Made by a program: the position numbers and the translations under genes
Notes under the pieces: generated by a model
What the model saw: the letters and a program-made list of their open reading frames with translations, nothing else
Database searches by the model: none
Told to the model about the DNA's origin: nothing
Origin: Corylus avellana
Lineage: Eukaryota; Streptophyta; Magnoliopsida; Fagales; Betulaceae
Assembly: GCF_901000735.1 (NCBI RefSeq)
Contig: NC_081545.1
Coordinates: 22,598,134-22,662,133, forward strand
DNA length: 64,000 bases
Direction: 5' to 3'
Part shown: one piece after another, positions 48,501-59,645 of the stretch
Position numbering within the stretch: the first letter of the stretch is position 1
Layout of the letters: each line of letters starts with the position of its first letter

Positions 48501-49038
48501 TTATATCATTTGTGAAGGACCCCATAATGATATGTATCTTAATGTAATAGATACTTCCCAGATGGCATTGATGTTTATTTTGACAATGTTGGTGGCAAGA
48601 TGCTTGAGGTGGCCCTCAACCATGTCAACAAGCATGCACGAATTCCGGTCTGCGGCATGATATCTCAATATAAGGAGGTGAATCATGTTGATGTCATCAA
48701 CATACTTTCATGGTTTAGTATTGAGCTGACCATGCATGCATGCATATTAAAGTTTCTTGTTTGTTTGTTTGATGCAGATCTGGACAGAGAGAGAAGGGGT
48801 GAGAAATCTTCTGAATATAGTAGGCAAGGAGGTAAGGATGGAAGGGTTTATGCTGTTATCATATTTCAATCGCTTCGGGGATTTTACAAAGGAAATGCAG
48901 AGCTACATAAAAGAAGGCAAGATTAGTTCTAAGCTCAAAATCTACCATGGAATTGAGAGCTACTTGGAGAGCTTAGGCTCTGTCTTCACGAGCTCCAATG
49001 CTGGAAAAGTTGTAATTGAAGTTAATTTGCATGTTTGA
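45341..49038 (+). CDS. NADP-dependent 2-alkenal reductase (double bond reductase), six exons
   Basis: Exons 45341-45595, 46908-47091, 47363-47529, 48388-48470, 48551-48677, 48778-49038 join in frame to 358 residues. The protein is a zinc-less medium-chain dehydrogenase/reductase that reduces the C=C bond of alpha,beta-unsaturated carbonyls (reactive aldehydes, phenylpropenals) with NADPH, usually in the cytosol. Visible features: GroES-like N-terminal half (LVVQNLLISVDPYHRAQM), the GIPGFAAW loop, NADP-binding AAAGAVGMYAGQLAK with [16 protein letters not shown] and the C-terminal EGKISS...NAGKVVIEV. Length is close to the roughly 345 residues usual in the family. The start has ATGG context after a leader from about 45300. 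A broken partial copy lies at 62490-62984. Substrate is not predictable. Confidence 0.92.
45856..45981. mobile_element. Small MITE in reductase intron 1
   Basis: Terminal inverted repeats GAGTAATGCTATA / tatagcattactc bound 126 bp, flanked by ATTCAT on both sides (45850-45855, 45982-45987). The rest of the intron (to 46907) is AT-rich with an A-run near 46240 and no recognised element. Confidence 0.65.
46908..47091 (+). CDS. 2-alkenal reductase exon 2
   Basis: 184 nt after attgcag. VITAITVGRVIRSKDNNYKE then LPDYLSSI; one base left for Gly. Confidence 0.92.
47148..47288 (+). mobile_element. tRNA-derived SINE with perfect 15-bp target duplication
   Basis: GTTGTTTAAACTTAA occurs at 47148-47162 and 47274-47288. 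The 111 bp between start with a tRNA-like head: box A-like ggtagctcaatcggttagg, box B-like gctagttcaaatc, then a short body and an A-rich tail. It is in sense orientation in reductase intron 2. Pol III transcription is expected from the boxes but is inferred. Confidence 0.85.
47363..47529 (+). CDS. 2-alkenal reductase exon 3 (NADP-binding motif)
   Basis: 167 nt after attacag. GIPGFAAWVGIEVLG then SAAAGAVGMYAGQLAKLRG and GSTGSDEK; donor aag|gtatgt. Confidence 0.92.
47777..48215. mobile_element. Foldback MITE in reductase intron 3
   Basis: The left arm (tgtcacaaaaccctcataaat...gattttccattaaattttgtc) and the right arm (gacaagatttaacggaaaatc...ggggttttataaattag) are inverse copies of about 150 bp around a poly-T/poly-A centre (47940-47960). 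Probably Mutator-type; no target duplication was resolved. Confidence 0.55.
48388..48470 (+). CDS. 2-alkenal reductase exon 4
   Basis: 83 nt after cttaaag. VKLIKEEFGYDDAFNYNKET then DLDAALS; two bases left to make Lys. Confidence 0.9.
48551..48677 (+). CDS. 2-alkenal reductase exon 5
   Basis: 127 nt after taatag. [20 protein letters not shown] then ARIPVCGMISQYKE; donor gag|gtgaat. Confidence 0.92.
48778..49038 (+). CDS. 2-alkenal reductase exon 6
   Basis: 261 nt after gatgcag, ending in TGA. IWTEREGVRNLLNIVGKEVR then SNAGKVVIEVNLHV at the C-terminus. Confidence 0.92.
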   Translation: MWTEREGVRNLLNIVGKEVRMEGFMLLSYFNRFGDFTKEMQSYIKEGKISSKLKIYHGIESYLESLGSVFTSSNAGKVVIEVNLHV

Positions 49039-49107
49039 AATGGTTGGATTTTTGAGCCATGTTCTTCTTATTGGAATGATGCAGCCAGCCCTGTTTGAAA
49101 GCGACAA

Positions 49108-49113
49108 AATAAA
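49108..49113 (+). terminator. Candidate reductase polyadenylation signal
   Basis: AATAAA lies 70 bp after the stop codon. Confidence 0.4.
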
Positions 49114-49284
49114 TTTGAACTCATCTTGTTCTATCATTGTTCAGTGTTCTGTTTCAGAACAGAATTGATATGCCTGAATCATTGTTTTTATCATTTATGT
49201 GTTTGATAACTTTTGTTTCTGAATTTCTAATTGTAGGCCATGACACTCTTGGTAAAAATATAATACACCCAACTTTCATGGAAA

Positions 49285-49705
49285 AAGTGGAATGTTTGGC
49301 AAATCCTTTTATCCACCTGTTCACACACAATTTTCCCAAAAAAATCAACATCAAAACATTCTAACTTTTTCACTTTTTATATCACATTATTCACTTTTTT
49401 TATTACTATTCAAATAAAAAAATCAATACAAAATAAAACTTTTTCACTTTTCAATACAAAAAATTCAAAACTTTATACTACATCAATCATTTTCAGCTAG
49501 AGTAACAAAGAAAAATGGGTTGTCAAACACTTGTTTTGTAGAATTTATTTATTTAAATGGTATTAAAAAGTAATGGTGTGATATAAAAAGTGAATAAAGT
49601 GAGAATGTTTTGATGATGATTATTTTTTTTTTTTATTTTTTTTTTTTAAATAGTATTGAGAGGAAGGGAGGGGAAGGGAAGGGGTTTAACAAACAATGCC
49701 AAAGG
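49285..49705. mobile_element. AT-rich foldback MITE (copy 1)
   Basis: The left arm aaaacattctaactttttcac...tatatcacattattcac and the right arm gtgatataaaaagtgaataaagtgagaatgtttt are inverse. Ends resemble gtttggcaaa / tttaacaaac. The same element occurs at 63388-63810, so it predates the segmental duplication. Confidence 0.55.
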
Positions 49706-49734
49706 TTTGCTAGGAATTCTGTGAGGTTTTTTAA

Positions 49735-49835
49735 GTGTTGGCTGAGCCAGGATCAAGTAACTCAGGGATGCCTTGAAGCATTTTTGTCTATGGAGCTTGG
49801 TTGCCGTCTGATGGAGCATATGGAGCTTGGTTGAC
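49735..49835 (+). pseudogene. 3'-5' exonuclease C-terminal fragment (copy 0)
   Basis: Reads WLSQDQVTQGCLEAFLSMELG, matching the end of copy 3 (61624-62196). This is the last helix of a Werner-like DEDDy exonuclease domain. Nothing upstream belongs to the gene. 49836-50320 has no recognised feature. Confidence 0.65.
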
Positions 49836-50319
49836 GTATGATAGATTAGTGGGATGTGGCATGATGGATTAGTGGGGATTAGTGGGTATGATGGGTAGGA
49901 GAGAAATGATGAGTAGTTAAATATTTTTTACTGCCTTGTAAATGCTTATGTGAAAAAACCCTAGGCATAGATCAATTTGAAATAGTTCAATTTAGGTCTG
50001 TAAAAATTGGTGCAAATATTTGTGATTGAGAAGTTTAAATTGTGGGTCCCAATCACAATGTTATTGGATTATAAGGTTGTAATTAAGATTGGTCGTCTAT
50101 GATTACAAGCTTTTTGGTTAAAATGTGACTTGGAAGGTTTAAATTAAATGAAAAAGATTAGATTTATTATGTCATCAACCTAAATCAGCTCAATTTCAAA
50201 CTTTATTTTGCTACGTCTTCAAAATTTGGATGCACCACCAATTATTTGAAGCTTAGAAGGTAATTATCTTAAATTTTAGTTCAGAATGGCACTCTCAACA
50301 AGTTCGAGCTTGATCTCGA

Positions 50320-51850
50320 GCGAGAGTGAGTGCTTCTTATAAGCCAAGCTTGAAAGCACATTTCATAGCTCGGCACAAGAGCTTCGATCGAGATATCAGC
50401 TCAAGATCTCGACTCAAACTCGAGCTCTACTCGAATTGGTATCCTCCTAAACGAGTGGGCCTTATAAAAATTTGAGGATTTTGGGAGTAGTCACTGAGAA
50501 AGCCGCCCAGAAGGTCATGGATGATTGTAATCTGGAAGTGACATGTGCCCTATATCTTAACGTTCTAGCTGCAGGAAAATTTGTCAAACCAGAGCTGACT
50601 AAGGCTGGATTGAGGGAATTGGTAATAGAAGTGCTTGGCGAGGAGCTTTCGACACAGAGAAAAATAAGAAGGAGCAAGTGAGACAAGTCCCAACTTAATG
50701 CTGATCAGGTAACGCATGCCTGTCTTGAAGCTTTTCTTGTACATAAACCTCAGTCGGTTGATTCTCTCTCAATAAATTGTTTTCTTCAATATTTATGTCA
50801 GCGTTAGTTAGTGAGTGAATTTAAGATATATCATATAGCCTAAGACACAATGCAAGCAATATTGAAGAAAACACCTTGGACAGCAAACACACTGAATGCC
50901 TTCATAAAAATCACCAGACTAATGAATCAAAAAGAAAAAAAGAAAAAAAAATAGTTGGTGTACGTGGATGTACGGTCCTCGTACCTAGTTTTGTTGGGTT
51001 TAGGAAGGGTTACAAATTTTCTAAACAACGGGTTCCATAGAATAAGGGTGTCGACATAACGCTTTAACAATAATAACCTATTGCAAGAACCAACCCCTCA
51101 AAATTCTTCAAGCGTTTTGTATAAGAAACTCAACTCTATACTTTCATTAAACGATTTGATTGACTGGTCTTGTTCTATTACTTGTTTTCCAAGGCAAGTG
51201 GTGACAATAGTGGTAATTTAACCATGGCGGTGATTTGCCTCTTCTTTACTCCTTAGTCTTTACAGAAAACCGTTAGAAAGGAGAAGACCATCATTACTAC
51301 TGACATATTGTTATGGGAACGGTTTCTTGGCCGAATCTAAGCCTAAACACATCGATGCTCAGAGTTGGGGTGGAGGATGAGCTTGCCAAGCTCAATCATG
51401 GAGATCATGTGCCCAATGACTGGAGTTGGCCGGGTTCTTTTTTTTTGCTTCGTGTAGGAAGACATTTGTTTTACAATTAGATGTTAGATGATATTTAAAA
51501 GCCGATGCCATCTTTTTAAAATTTAAACCATTAAATCTTGGCCGTGTGATTCTTAGCTGTATAAGACGGCTAATAGGGGCTTGAGTGGCGCATTTGACTT
51601 TGCTGGCTCCGACCATGGTTCACTCTGATTTGCAAGCTGCAACGCTCAAGAAAAATTCTCTCTAATTACATGTGGTGGCGCGCAAGGTATTCTCTCGCTA
51701 ACATAATATTTTGTCTTACCTGCACTACACTACACCATTGCACCCTTTACGCTCACACCCTCATCTCTCTCACTACTCACTCTCGCATGCTCATTGCACC
51801 TCTTATCTCTCAACAATGGAGGTTACCATGACCTCATCAACGAGCTCTTG
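50320..51850 (+). repeat. Segmental duplication, arm A
   Basis: Colinear with 58915-61640 (arm B): gcgagagtgagtgcttctta..., the exonuclease C-terminus, the caagcaatattgaagaaaa block, and the 5' flank of the next exonuclease copy (ttgccaagctcaatcatgg...). Arm B has an extra 1.2 kb Tourist element. 50830-51640 carries no recognised gene. Confidence 0.85.
50462..50812 (+). pseudogene. 3'-5' exonuclease C-terminal fragment (copy 1)
   Basis: Reads LRILGVVTEKAAQKVMDDCN, LNVLAAGKFVKPELTKAGLR, LGEELSTQRKIRRSK, then stop TGA (50679-50681) where a Trp codon is expected, then DKSQLNADQVTHACLEAFL. Plant Werner-like exonucleases have GVGIE...LAAEKY...ELKNAGLK...LG near their C-terminus. Upstream (50290-50461) is an agctcg-rich repeat and not the rest of the domain. 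Confidence 0.65.
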
Positions 51851-51860
51851 TCCAATGGCC
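51812..51860 (+). pseudogene. 3'-5' exonuclease N-terminal stub (copy 2)
   Basis: The 5' flank (51640-51811) matches that of copy 3 (61470-61620). ATG at 51816 reads MEVTMTSSTSSCPM, then sequence runs into the AT-rich repeat array. The matching C-terminal half lies at 59085-59440, 7 kb away. Confidence 0.5.
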
Positions 51861-54800
51861 AATTTTTTTTTTTTTTTTCCAACTATATATATACATATAT
51901 ATTTTTCTAATTCTATACAGGTCAATTTCTTAAAAAAATGTTATTTCTACCATTCAATTAGTTATGTTTTTCCAATTTATCAATTTAGTTCATAGTTTAA
52001 ACGGATGGATGAAAAATGTTTCTCCTGAAGCTTTGGAGTATGAAAAATGGTTTAAACGAATTCAAATTGAGCAAAACCAAAGACCAACGTATTCCTCTTG
52101 AAGTATCCTGTATATCTGTAAAATTTGGTAAAAATGATATTTCGGAAAGTAGATTAAAACGGGCCGGGAATCTATTGCCTTGTGGTGGTACGATTTTACA
52201 CATGTGAATGCACGGGGCTACCATGTCATCCTGTACTTTGGAGGTTACGTTTAAATTATCTAAAAATTTATTTATAAAACTCAATAATACTATTGTGAAA
52301 ACATTGTAATTAAGCTTCTACAATTGTTTTAGAAATTGAGAAAATTTCTAATTCAAATTTTGACGTATTTCGACTTTTAGCCTAAAAACTTAGATTTAAC
52401 GAAAATTTAGTCAAACAAGCTCAAATATAGTCAAGTAAAAAACTCATAGTACTTATACTCGGATCCTATATCATATGGTATAATTTCAAGAAAATCAATT
52501 TTTTAAGTTTTCTGACACGCGAGTTATTATTCATTCGCCAAAACGAATTTTATATATATATATAATTGATTTTTTTATTTATTTATTTCTTTTGATAATC
52601 GAAATATTCAACAAGAGGATATACAATTGTTGAAAACGACTGGATTAGACTCATTTATATTTTTAATCTCACAGATCAGAGTATTACCAAGTAAGATCAT
52701 GACTTAATATATGATTAATCATCTAAGTTGGGTGCCATTAATATAGGAATTCAATGTAATTTTTCAATGGATCCTATTATGTTACAGAAGGCAAAGTAAG
52801 CGAGAGAGTGAACTCACAAGGTGTCAAATTCTACCATGACCTTATCAACGTGCACTTATCCAATAGTCAAATTAATTTTTTTTTCTAAGCTGTATATATA
52901 TTTTTTCTAACTCTATACATGTCATTTTCTTCGAAGAATGTTATTTCTACTACTAAATTTGTTATGTTCCTCTTATTTATCAATTTAGTTCATGGTTTAA
53001 ATGGACGGATGAAAAATGTTTCTTCTGAAACTTTGGACGGATGAAAAATGGTTTAAACAAATGGAAATTGAGCCAAACCAAAGCCCAACGTACTTTTCTC
53101 GAAGTCTTCTATCTACCTGTAAAATTTGGTAAAAAATAATATTTCGGGAAGTAGATCAAGACGGGCCGAGATTCTATTACTTTGTTTATAGAAGAAATCA
53201 ATTATATATATAATTGATTTCTTTTATTTCTTCCGATAATCGAAATATACAACAAGAGGACATACAACTGTTGAAAACATTTGGATTAGACTCATTCAAA
53301 TTTTCAATCTCATGGAACAGAGTGTTATCAAGTAAGATCATGGCTTAATATAAAATTAATCAAGTAAGATAGGTGTTATTAATATAACAATTCAATGTAA
53401 TTCTCTAACGGATCTAATTATGTTACAGAGAGCAAAGTAAGCGGGGGAGTGAACTCATCAGGTATCAAATTCTAGAATGACCTACCTCATCAACGAGCTC
53501 ATGTCCAATGGTCCATTTTTTTTTTTTTTAGCTATATGTTTTTTTTTTTAATTTCTAATTCTATATATGTCAATTTCTTCAAAAAAAGGTTATTTCCACC
53601 ATTTATGTTTATCTAATTTATCAATTTAATTCATGGTTCAAAAGGACGAATGAAAAATGTTTCTCTTGAAAGTTTGGACGGATGAAAAATGGTTTAAACG
53701 TATTTAAATTGAGCAAAACCAATGTCCAACATACTCTTCTTAAAGTCTTCTATCTACTTGTAAAATTTGGTAAAAATAATATTTAGGGAACTAGATCAAA
53801 ACGGGCCGGGAATATGAAGCCTTGTAGTGGTACGGTTTTACACATGTGAATGTACGGGGCTACCATGTCATCCTGTAGTTTGGGAGCTACGTTTAAATTA
53901 TCTAAAAATTTATTTATAAAACTCAATAGTACTATTGTGAAAACATTGTAATTAAGCTTCTACAATTGTTTTAGAAATTAAGAAAATTTCTAATCCAAAC
54001 CGAAGCCTAGCATAGTCTTCTCAAAGTCTTCTATCTACCTGTAAAATTTGGTAAAAATATTATTTTGAGAAGTAGATTAAGATTGGCCGAAAATCTATTA
54101 CTTTTTGCCAATAATAAAGTTGAAGTCTTCTATCTACTTGTAAAGTTTAGTAAAAATAATATTTCGGAAAGTAGATCAAGACGGGCCAAAAATCTATTAC
54201 CTTTTGCCAAAACTCAATTTTATATATATATATATATTTCTTTTATTTCTTTCGATAATCGAAATATTCAATAAGGACATACAATTGTTGAAAACGATTG
54301 CATTAGACTCATTCAAAATTTTCAATCTCATGGATCGGAGTATTACCAAGTGAGATCATGGATTAATATATGATTAATCATGTAAGATAGTACCATTAAT
54401 ATAATAATTCAATGTAATTCTCTAGTAGATCCAATTATGTTACGGGCGACAAAGTAAGTTGGGGAGTGAACTCATAAGGTGTCAAATTCTACGATGACAT
54501 CATCAACGAGCTCTTCTCCAATGGTGAAATTGCTTTTCTTTTTTTCTTTTTTTTAGGTGTATATTTTTTATTTCTAATTCGATAAATTTCTTTTTATATT
54601 TTTTTTCGAAAATGTTATTCCTACTACTTAATTTGTTATGTTTCTCCAATTTATCAATTTAGTTTACGGTTTAAACGGACGGATGAAAAATGTTTCTTCT
54701 GAAACTTTGTAAAGATGAAAAATGGTTTAAACGAATTCAAATTGAGCCAAACCAAAGCCCAACGTAAGATAATAATTTGGTAAAAATAATAATTCCGATA

Positions 54801-55002
54801 GTAGATCTAGACGGGCCAATAATTCAGTACCTTGTGACTAAAATCAATTATATATATAATTTTTTAGAAAGCATCTTATGTGTGGTCTTTGCATAAAAGG
54901 TTACTTTTGTTATGAATAGTAGGCACAAAAGTTGAGTTTTGTGCACCATCCACATCGAAGTTATTCTGAATTCTCTAATGGATCCAATTATATTACGGGG
55001 AG

Positions 55003-55538
55003 TGTTATGAGAGGAGGTATTGGAAAGTGATAAGGAGTCTTGCATGCTGGATTTGTTTAGTTAGAGTCTTTTAATTAAGATATAGCATCCCTAGGTTTAT
55101 GCTTTGCTTTATGTTGTTATTAGTTGGAGTCTTTTATTTAAATTGAGTTAGGATATGTATTGCATTAGATAATAGTGCAGCACTTATCAAGTTATCTTGT
55201 TTCAAGTCTTAGGTTATCTCTATTAGTTTAAATTACAAATAATCCTCACTGGATTGAATTCCACGTGAATGAGTAAGTGTCATTGTAGGAGTTGAATTCT
55301 AAGTTCTAGAACTCAATTCCAAGAAGATTTAGTTTCCTCTATTTAAAGAGGAGATCTTTTAATAAGAAGGCATGCAAATTATATTCTCAAACTCTATTGT
55401 TTGAAAGAGGCCCAGGAACCTCCAATTTCCTACGCTAATTTTCCCAAGTTAGCACCATAGGTAAGAATAAGAAGCAAGATCCTGCTTCTTATCCTATCGA
55501 AGCTCGAGTTACTCGGTCAGTTACGCAATCACGTAACA
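55003..55538 (+). repeat. 5' LTR of the short gypsy-type element
   Basis: Starts TGTTATGAGAGGAGG and ends CAATCACGTAACA. Confidence 0.93.
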
Positions 55539-55567
55539 AAGTGGTATCAGAGCGTAGTTCGATCTTG

Positions 55568-57179
55568 ATGGCCGATCCACGTATGGAGCGAATGGAAAAA
55601 CAACTCGCCAACCTTCAAACCATGTTCGAAGGAATGATAAAGAAGAATAATGAAACTGCCAAAATGCAAGCCGAGAACTCCAAGGAATCTGCCAAAATGC
55701 TATTCGAGAACTCCAGGGAAATAATGGAGATCAATAGAAGGTTGTCCAAAGAAGAAAAAAATTATGGGGAAAATTCTACAGCAAGAACTCGTGACAAGCC
55801 ACACCATGGAAACCAAAATTCCACGGCGCCGAAATTAGCCAAGCTGGATTTCCCAAAGTATAATGAAATGGACGATCCTACAAGCTGGATTTGCCGAGTA
55901 GAGCAATTCTTTGAATTTCAAAGAACTGCCGAAGAAGAGAGGTTACCAATGGGAGCCTATCACCTAGAAAAGGAGGGTCAATTGTGGTATCAATTGTGGA
56001 AGGAAGATGAGGAGATACCAACCTGGAATTCTTTAAAAAAAGCACTCCACATACGCTACGGCCCAACCATATTCGAAGATCATTTTGACGACCTTACAAA
56101 ATTGCAGTAGACCGGATCTGTGAGGGAATACCAATCCCAATTTGAACAACTTCTTAGTCGCGTTGGGAAGTTATCAAACTCGCACCAATTAGGGTGCTTT
56201 ATCAGCGGCCTTAAAGGAACAGTGAGGACGGAGGTGCAAGCAGGTAGACCCAATTCATTAACTGAAGCCATCGGTCTGGCCAGATTGTACGAAGCAAGGA
56301 ATTGGAGTTTGAAGAAACCTCCAATATCAGGCGAGAGGCGCATAACACCAAAGGAGACAACTCCTCCGTTGCCTCCCTTAAATCTGGACAAGGGCGAAAC
56401 TATTCCAACATGTCGCCTATCTACCTCCGAGATGCAAGAACGAAGAACACGAGGTTTGTGTTTCAATTGCGATGAAAAGTTTGTTCCGGGGCATCGTTGT
56501 AAAAAATTATTTTTCATCGAAGGAGTATACCTGAGTGAGGATGAAAACGAAGAGGAAAGGGTCCACGATGATGCAAACTTGATGGGGGTGGAACCGATTA
56601 TTTCAATACATGCACTAACAGGAACAACCGACCCACAAACAATGCGTGTGAGAGGGTATCTAGGAATAATGGGAGTGGTTGTTTTGATGGATTCGGGAAG
56701 TACTCATAACTTTCTCAATCCACAAATAGCCAACAGATTGGGATTGAAACCAAAACCCATTGGAAAGATGCATGTTATAGTAGCTAGTGGAGACAAAATT
56801 AGTTGCACAGGTCTATGTGCAGGGATACCGTTGTGCTGCAAGGAGAGCCATTCACGGTGGATTTTTTCATATTACCCATGGATGTATGTGAGGTGGTTTT
56901 GGGTACTCAGTGGTTACGCACGCTTGGACCAATATTTTGGGATTTTGCAAAACTCTTGATGAAGTTTTCATGGAAGAACCGAGAGGTGGAGTTAAGAGGC
57001 CTCAAACATCTTGTGCACCGATTGGAGGGAGAGAAGATGATGGAAAGAGAGGCAAAAAGAAGGAAGATCGGGTGGGTCCGTCATAAATGGACACATCAAC
57101 CAAACCTATCATGCAGCAACAATTTCCAGAAAATTGTCCTTGAGGACAAGGACAGTTCAAAGGGGGGAGGAATGTTATG
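55568..57179 (+). pseudogene. Gypsy-type Gag-protease, broken
   Basis: Begins MADPRMERMEKQLANLQTMF with a coiled-coil-like Asn/Glu-rich stretch, then the gag core (LDFPKYNEMDDPTSWICRVE, WNSLKKALHIRYG). An in-frame TAG at 56108-56110 replaces an expected Gln. The frame continues through EYQSQFEQLLSRVGKLSN, zinc knuckle CFNCDEKFVPGHRC (about 56460) and protease VVLMDSGSTHNFLN (about 56680), then shifts near 56818 to VVLQGEPFTVDFFILPMDV. The remainder (to 57179) is unrelated to RT. The pol region after protease is deleted. Confidence 0.88.
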
Positions 57180-57708
57180 AGAGGAGGTATTGGAAAGTGA
57201 TAAGGAGTCTTGCATGCTGGATTTGTTTAGTTAGAGTCTTTTAATTAAGATATAGCATTCCTAGGTTAATGCTTTGCTTTATCTTGTTATCAGTTGGAGT
57301 CTTTTATTTAAATTGAGTTAGGATATGTATTGCATTAGAAAATAGTGCAGCACTTATCAAGTTATCTTGTTTCAAGTCTTAGGTTATCTCTATTAGTTTA
57401 AATTACAAATAATCCTCACTGGATTGAATTCCACGTGAATGAGTAAGTGTCATTGTAGGAGTTGAATTCTAAGTTCTAGAACTCAATTCCAAGAAGATTT
57501 AGTTTCCTCTATTTAAAGAGGAGATCCTTTAATAAGAAGGCATGCAAATTATATTCTCAAACTCTATTGTTTGAAAGAGGCCCAGGAACCTCCAATTTCC
57601 TACGCTAATTTTCCCAAGTTAGCACCATAGGTAAGAATAAGAAGCAAGATCCTGCTTTTTATCCTATCGAAGCTCGAGTTACTCGGTCAGTTACGCAATC
57701 ACGTAACA
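57173..57708 (+). repeat. 3' LTR of the short gypsy-type element
   Basis: Same length as the 5' LTR with seven scattered substitutions; followed by GGGAG. Confidence 0.93.
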
Positions 57709-59077
57709 GGGAGCAAAGTAAGCTAGGAAGTGAACTCACAAAGTGTCAAATTCTACCATAAACTCATCAACGAACTCTTATCCAATGGTCAAATTGCTTT
57801 TTTTTTTTTCTTTTTTTTTGTTTATATATATATATATTTTCCAATTCTATACATGTCATTTTCTTCGAAAAATGTTATTTCAACTACTAAATTTGTTATG
57901 TTTCTTCAATTTATTAATTTAATTTATGGTTTAAATGGATGGATAAAAAATGCTTTAAACGAATTCAAATTGAGCTAAACCAAAGCCCAACATACTCTTC
58001 TCAAAATCTTCTATCTACCTGTAAAATTTGGTCAAAAATAATATTTCGGGAAGTAGATCAAGACGGGCTCGAAATATATTACCTTGTGCCTAAAATCAAT
58101 TATATATATATAATTTATTTCTTTTATTTCTTTTTATAATCGATATATTCAACCGTAGGACATACAACTGTTGAAAACATTTGGATTAGATTAATTCAAA
58201 TTTTCAATCTTATGGACCAGAGTTTTACTTAGTAAGATGATGGTTTAGTATATAATTAACCATGTTAGATGGGTGCCATTAATATAATAGGTCAATGTAA
58301 TTCTCTAATGGTTGCAATTATTTTACTGAGAGCAAAGTAAGCGGTAGAGTGAACTCACAAGGTGTCAAATTCTGTCATGACCTCTACAACGAACTCTTGT
58401 CTAATGGTCAAATTGTTGTTGTTGTTGTTGTTTTTTATTTTTTTATTTTTTTTAAGTTGTATATTTTTTATTTCTAATTCTATACATGTCATTTTCTCCA
58501 AAAAATGTTATTTCTACCATTAAATTTGTTATATTTTTCCGATTTATCAATTTAGTTAATGATTTAAACGGACACATGAAAAATGTTTCTTCTGAAACTT
58601 TGGACTAATGAAAATGGTTTAAACGAATGCAAATTGAGCCAAACCAAAACCCAACGTAATTTTCTAGAAGTCTTCTATCTTCCTGTAAAATTTAGTAAAA
58701 ATAATATTTCGAGAAGTAGATCAAGGCGGGTCGGGAATCTATTACCTTGTGCTTAAAATCAATTATATATATATATAAAATTGATTTCTTTTGATAATTG
58801 AAATATTCAACATGAAGACATACAACTGTTGAAATCGTTTGAATTTAACTTATTCAAATTTTCGATCTCATGGACTAGAGTATTACTAAGTAAGATCATA
58901 GTTTAGTATATGGTTTAGCGAGAGCGAGAGCTTCTTATTGGCCAAGCTTGAAAACACATTTCATACCTCGGTTCGAGAGCTTCGATCAAGATATCGGCTC
59001 AAGAGCTCGGCTCAAGATCTTGGCTCGAACTCGAGCTTTGCTCGAATTGGTATCCTCCTAAACGAGTGGGCCCTATA

Positions 59078-59440
59078 AAGATTTGAGGTTTTTGGGAGTA
59101 GTCATTGAGAAAGCTGCCTAGAAGCTCATGGATGATTGTCATTTGGAAGTTACCCGTGCCCTAAATCTTAGCGTTCTAGCTACAGAAAAATTTGTTAAAC
59201 CGGAGTTGACTAAGTCTGTATTGAGGGAATTGGTAATAGAAGTGTTCGGAGAGGAGCTTCCGGTGCAAAGAGAAATAAGGAGGAGCAAGTAGGACAAGTC
59301 CTAGCTTAATGCTGATTAGGTAACTCATGCATGTCTTCAAGCTTTCCTTGTACATAAACCTCAGTTGGTTGATTCTCTCTTAGTAAATTGTTTTCTTCAA
59401 TATTTACGTTGGTGTTGGTTAGTGAGTGAATTTTAGATAT
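59078..59440 (+). pseudogene. 3'-5' exonuclease C-terminal half (copy 2)
   Basis: Reads LRFLGVVIEKAA, stop TAG (59119-59121), KLMDDCHLEVTRALNLSVLA, VKPELTKSVLRELVIEVFG, RREIRRSK-like EIRRSK, then TAG at the Trp codon that is TGA in copy 1. The related N-terminal stub is at 51812, with the repeat array between. Confidence 0.65.
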
Positions 59441-59645
59441 ATCATATAGCCTAAGACACAATGCAAGCAATATTGAAGAAAATACCTTGGACAACAAACA
59501 CAATGAATGCCTCCATAAAAATCACGAGACTAATGAATCAAAAAGAAAACAACAGTTGGTGTACGTGGATGTACAATCCTCGTACCCAGTTTTTTGGGTT
59601 TAGGAAGGGTCACAAATTTTCCAAGCAATGGGTTCCACAAAATAA

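Larger units (their letters stand above)
55003..57708 (+). mobile_element. Short gag-protease LTR retrotransposon (Ty3/gypsy-derived, non-autonomous)
   Basis: LTRs 55003-55538 and 57173-57708 (536 bp each, seven differences by eye, about 1.3 percent). Primer site TGGTATCAGAGC at 55542, polypurine tract aaaggggggaggaa before the 3' LTR, target duplication GGGAG (54998-55002, 57709-57713). The interior of 1.6 kb codes only gag and protease; reverse transcriptase and integrase are absent. Inserted in the repeat array. Confidence 0.93.
51826..58915 (+). repeat. Array of six AT-rich tandem repeat units
   Basis: The anchor word catgacctcatcaacgagctc (variants) recurs near 51826, 52832, 53472, 54490, 57753 and 58371. 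Unit lengths are about 1007, 640, 1018, 555 (after removing the LTR element) and 618. Each unit has a T-run, acggatgaaaaatg words, aaatttggtaaaaataatatttcgg, agtagatcaagacgggcc and an ATCAATTATATATATAATTG palindrome. The longer units contain an extra block (52240-52440, 53875-54000). No coding potential. Confidence 0.85.

Noticed and set aside
51826..58915. CRISPR-like or centromeric satellite array
   Set aside because: Units are 0.55-1.0 kb, few and diverged, with no short spaced repeats; a local tandem duplication fits better.
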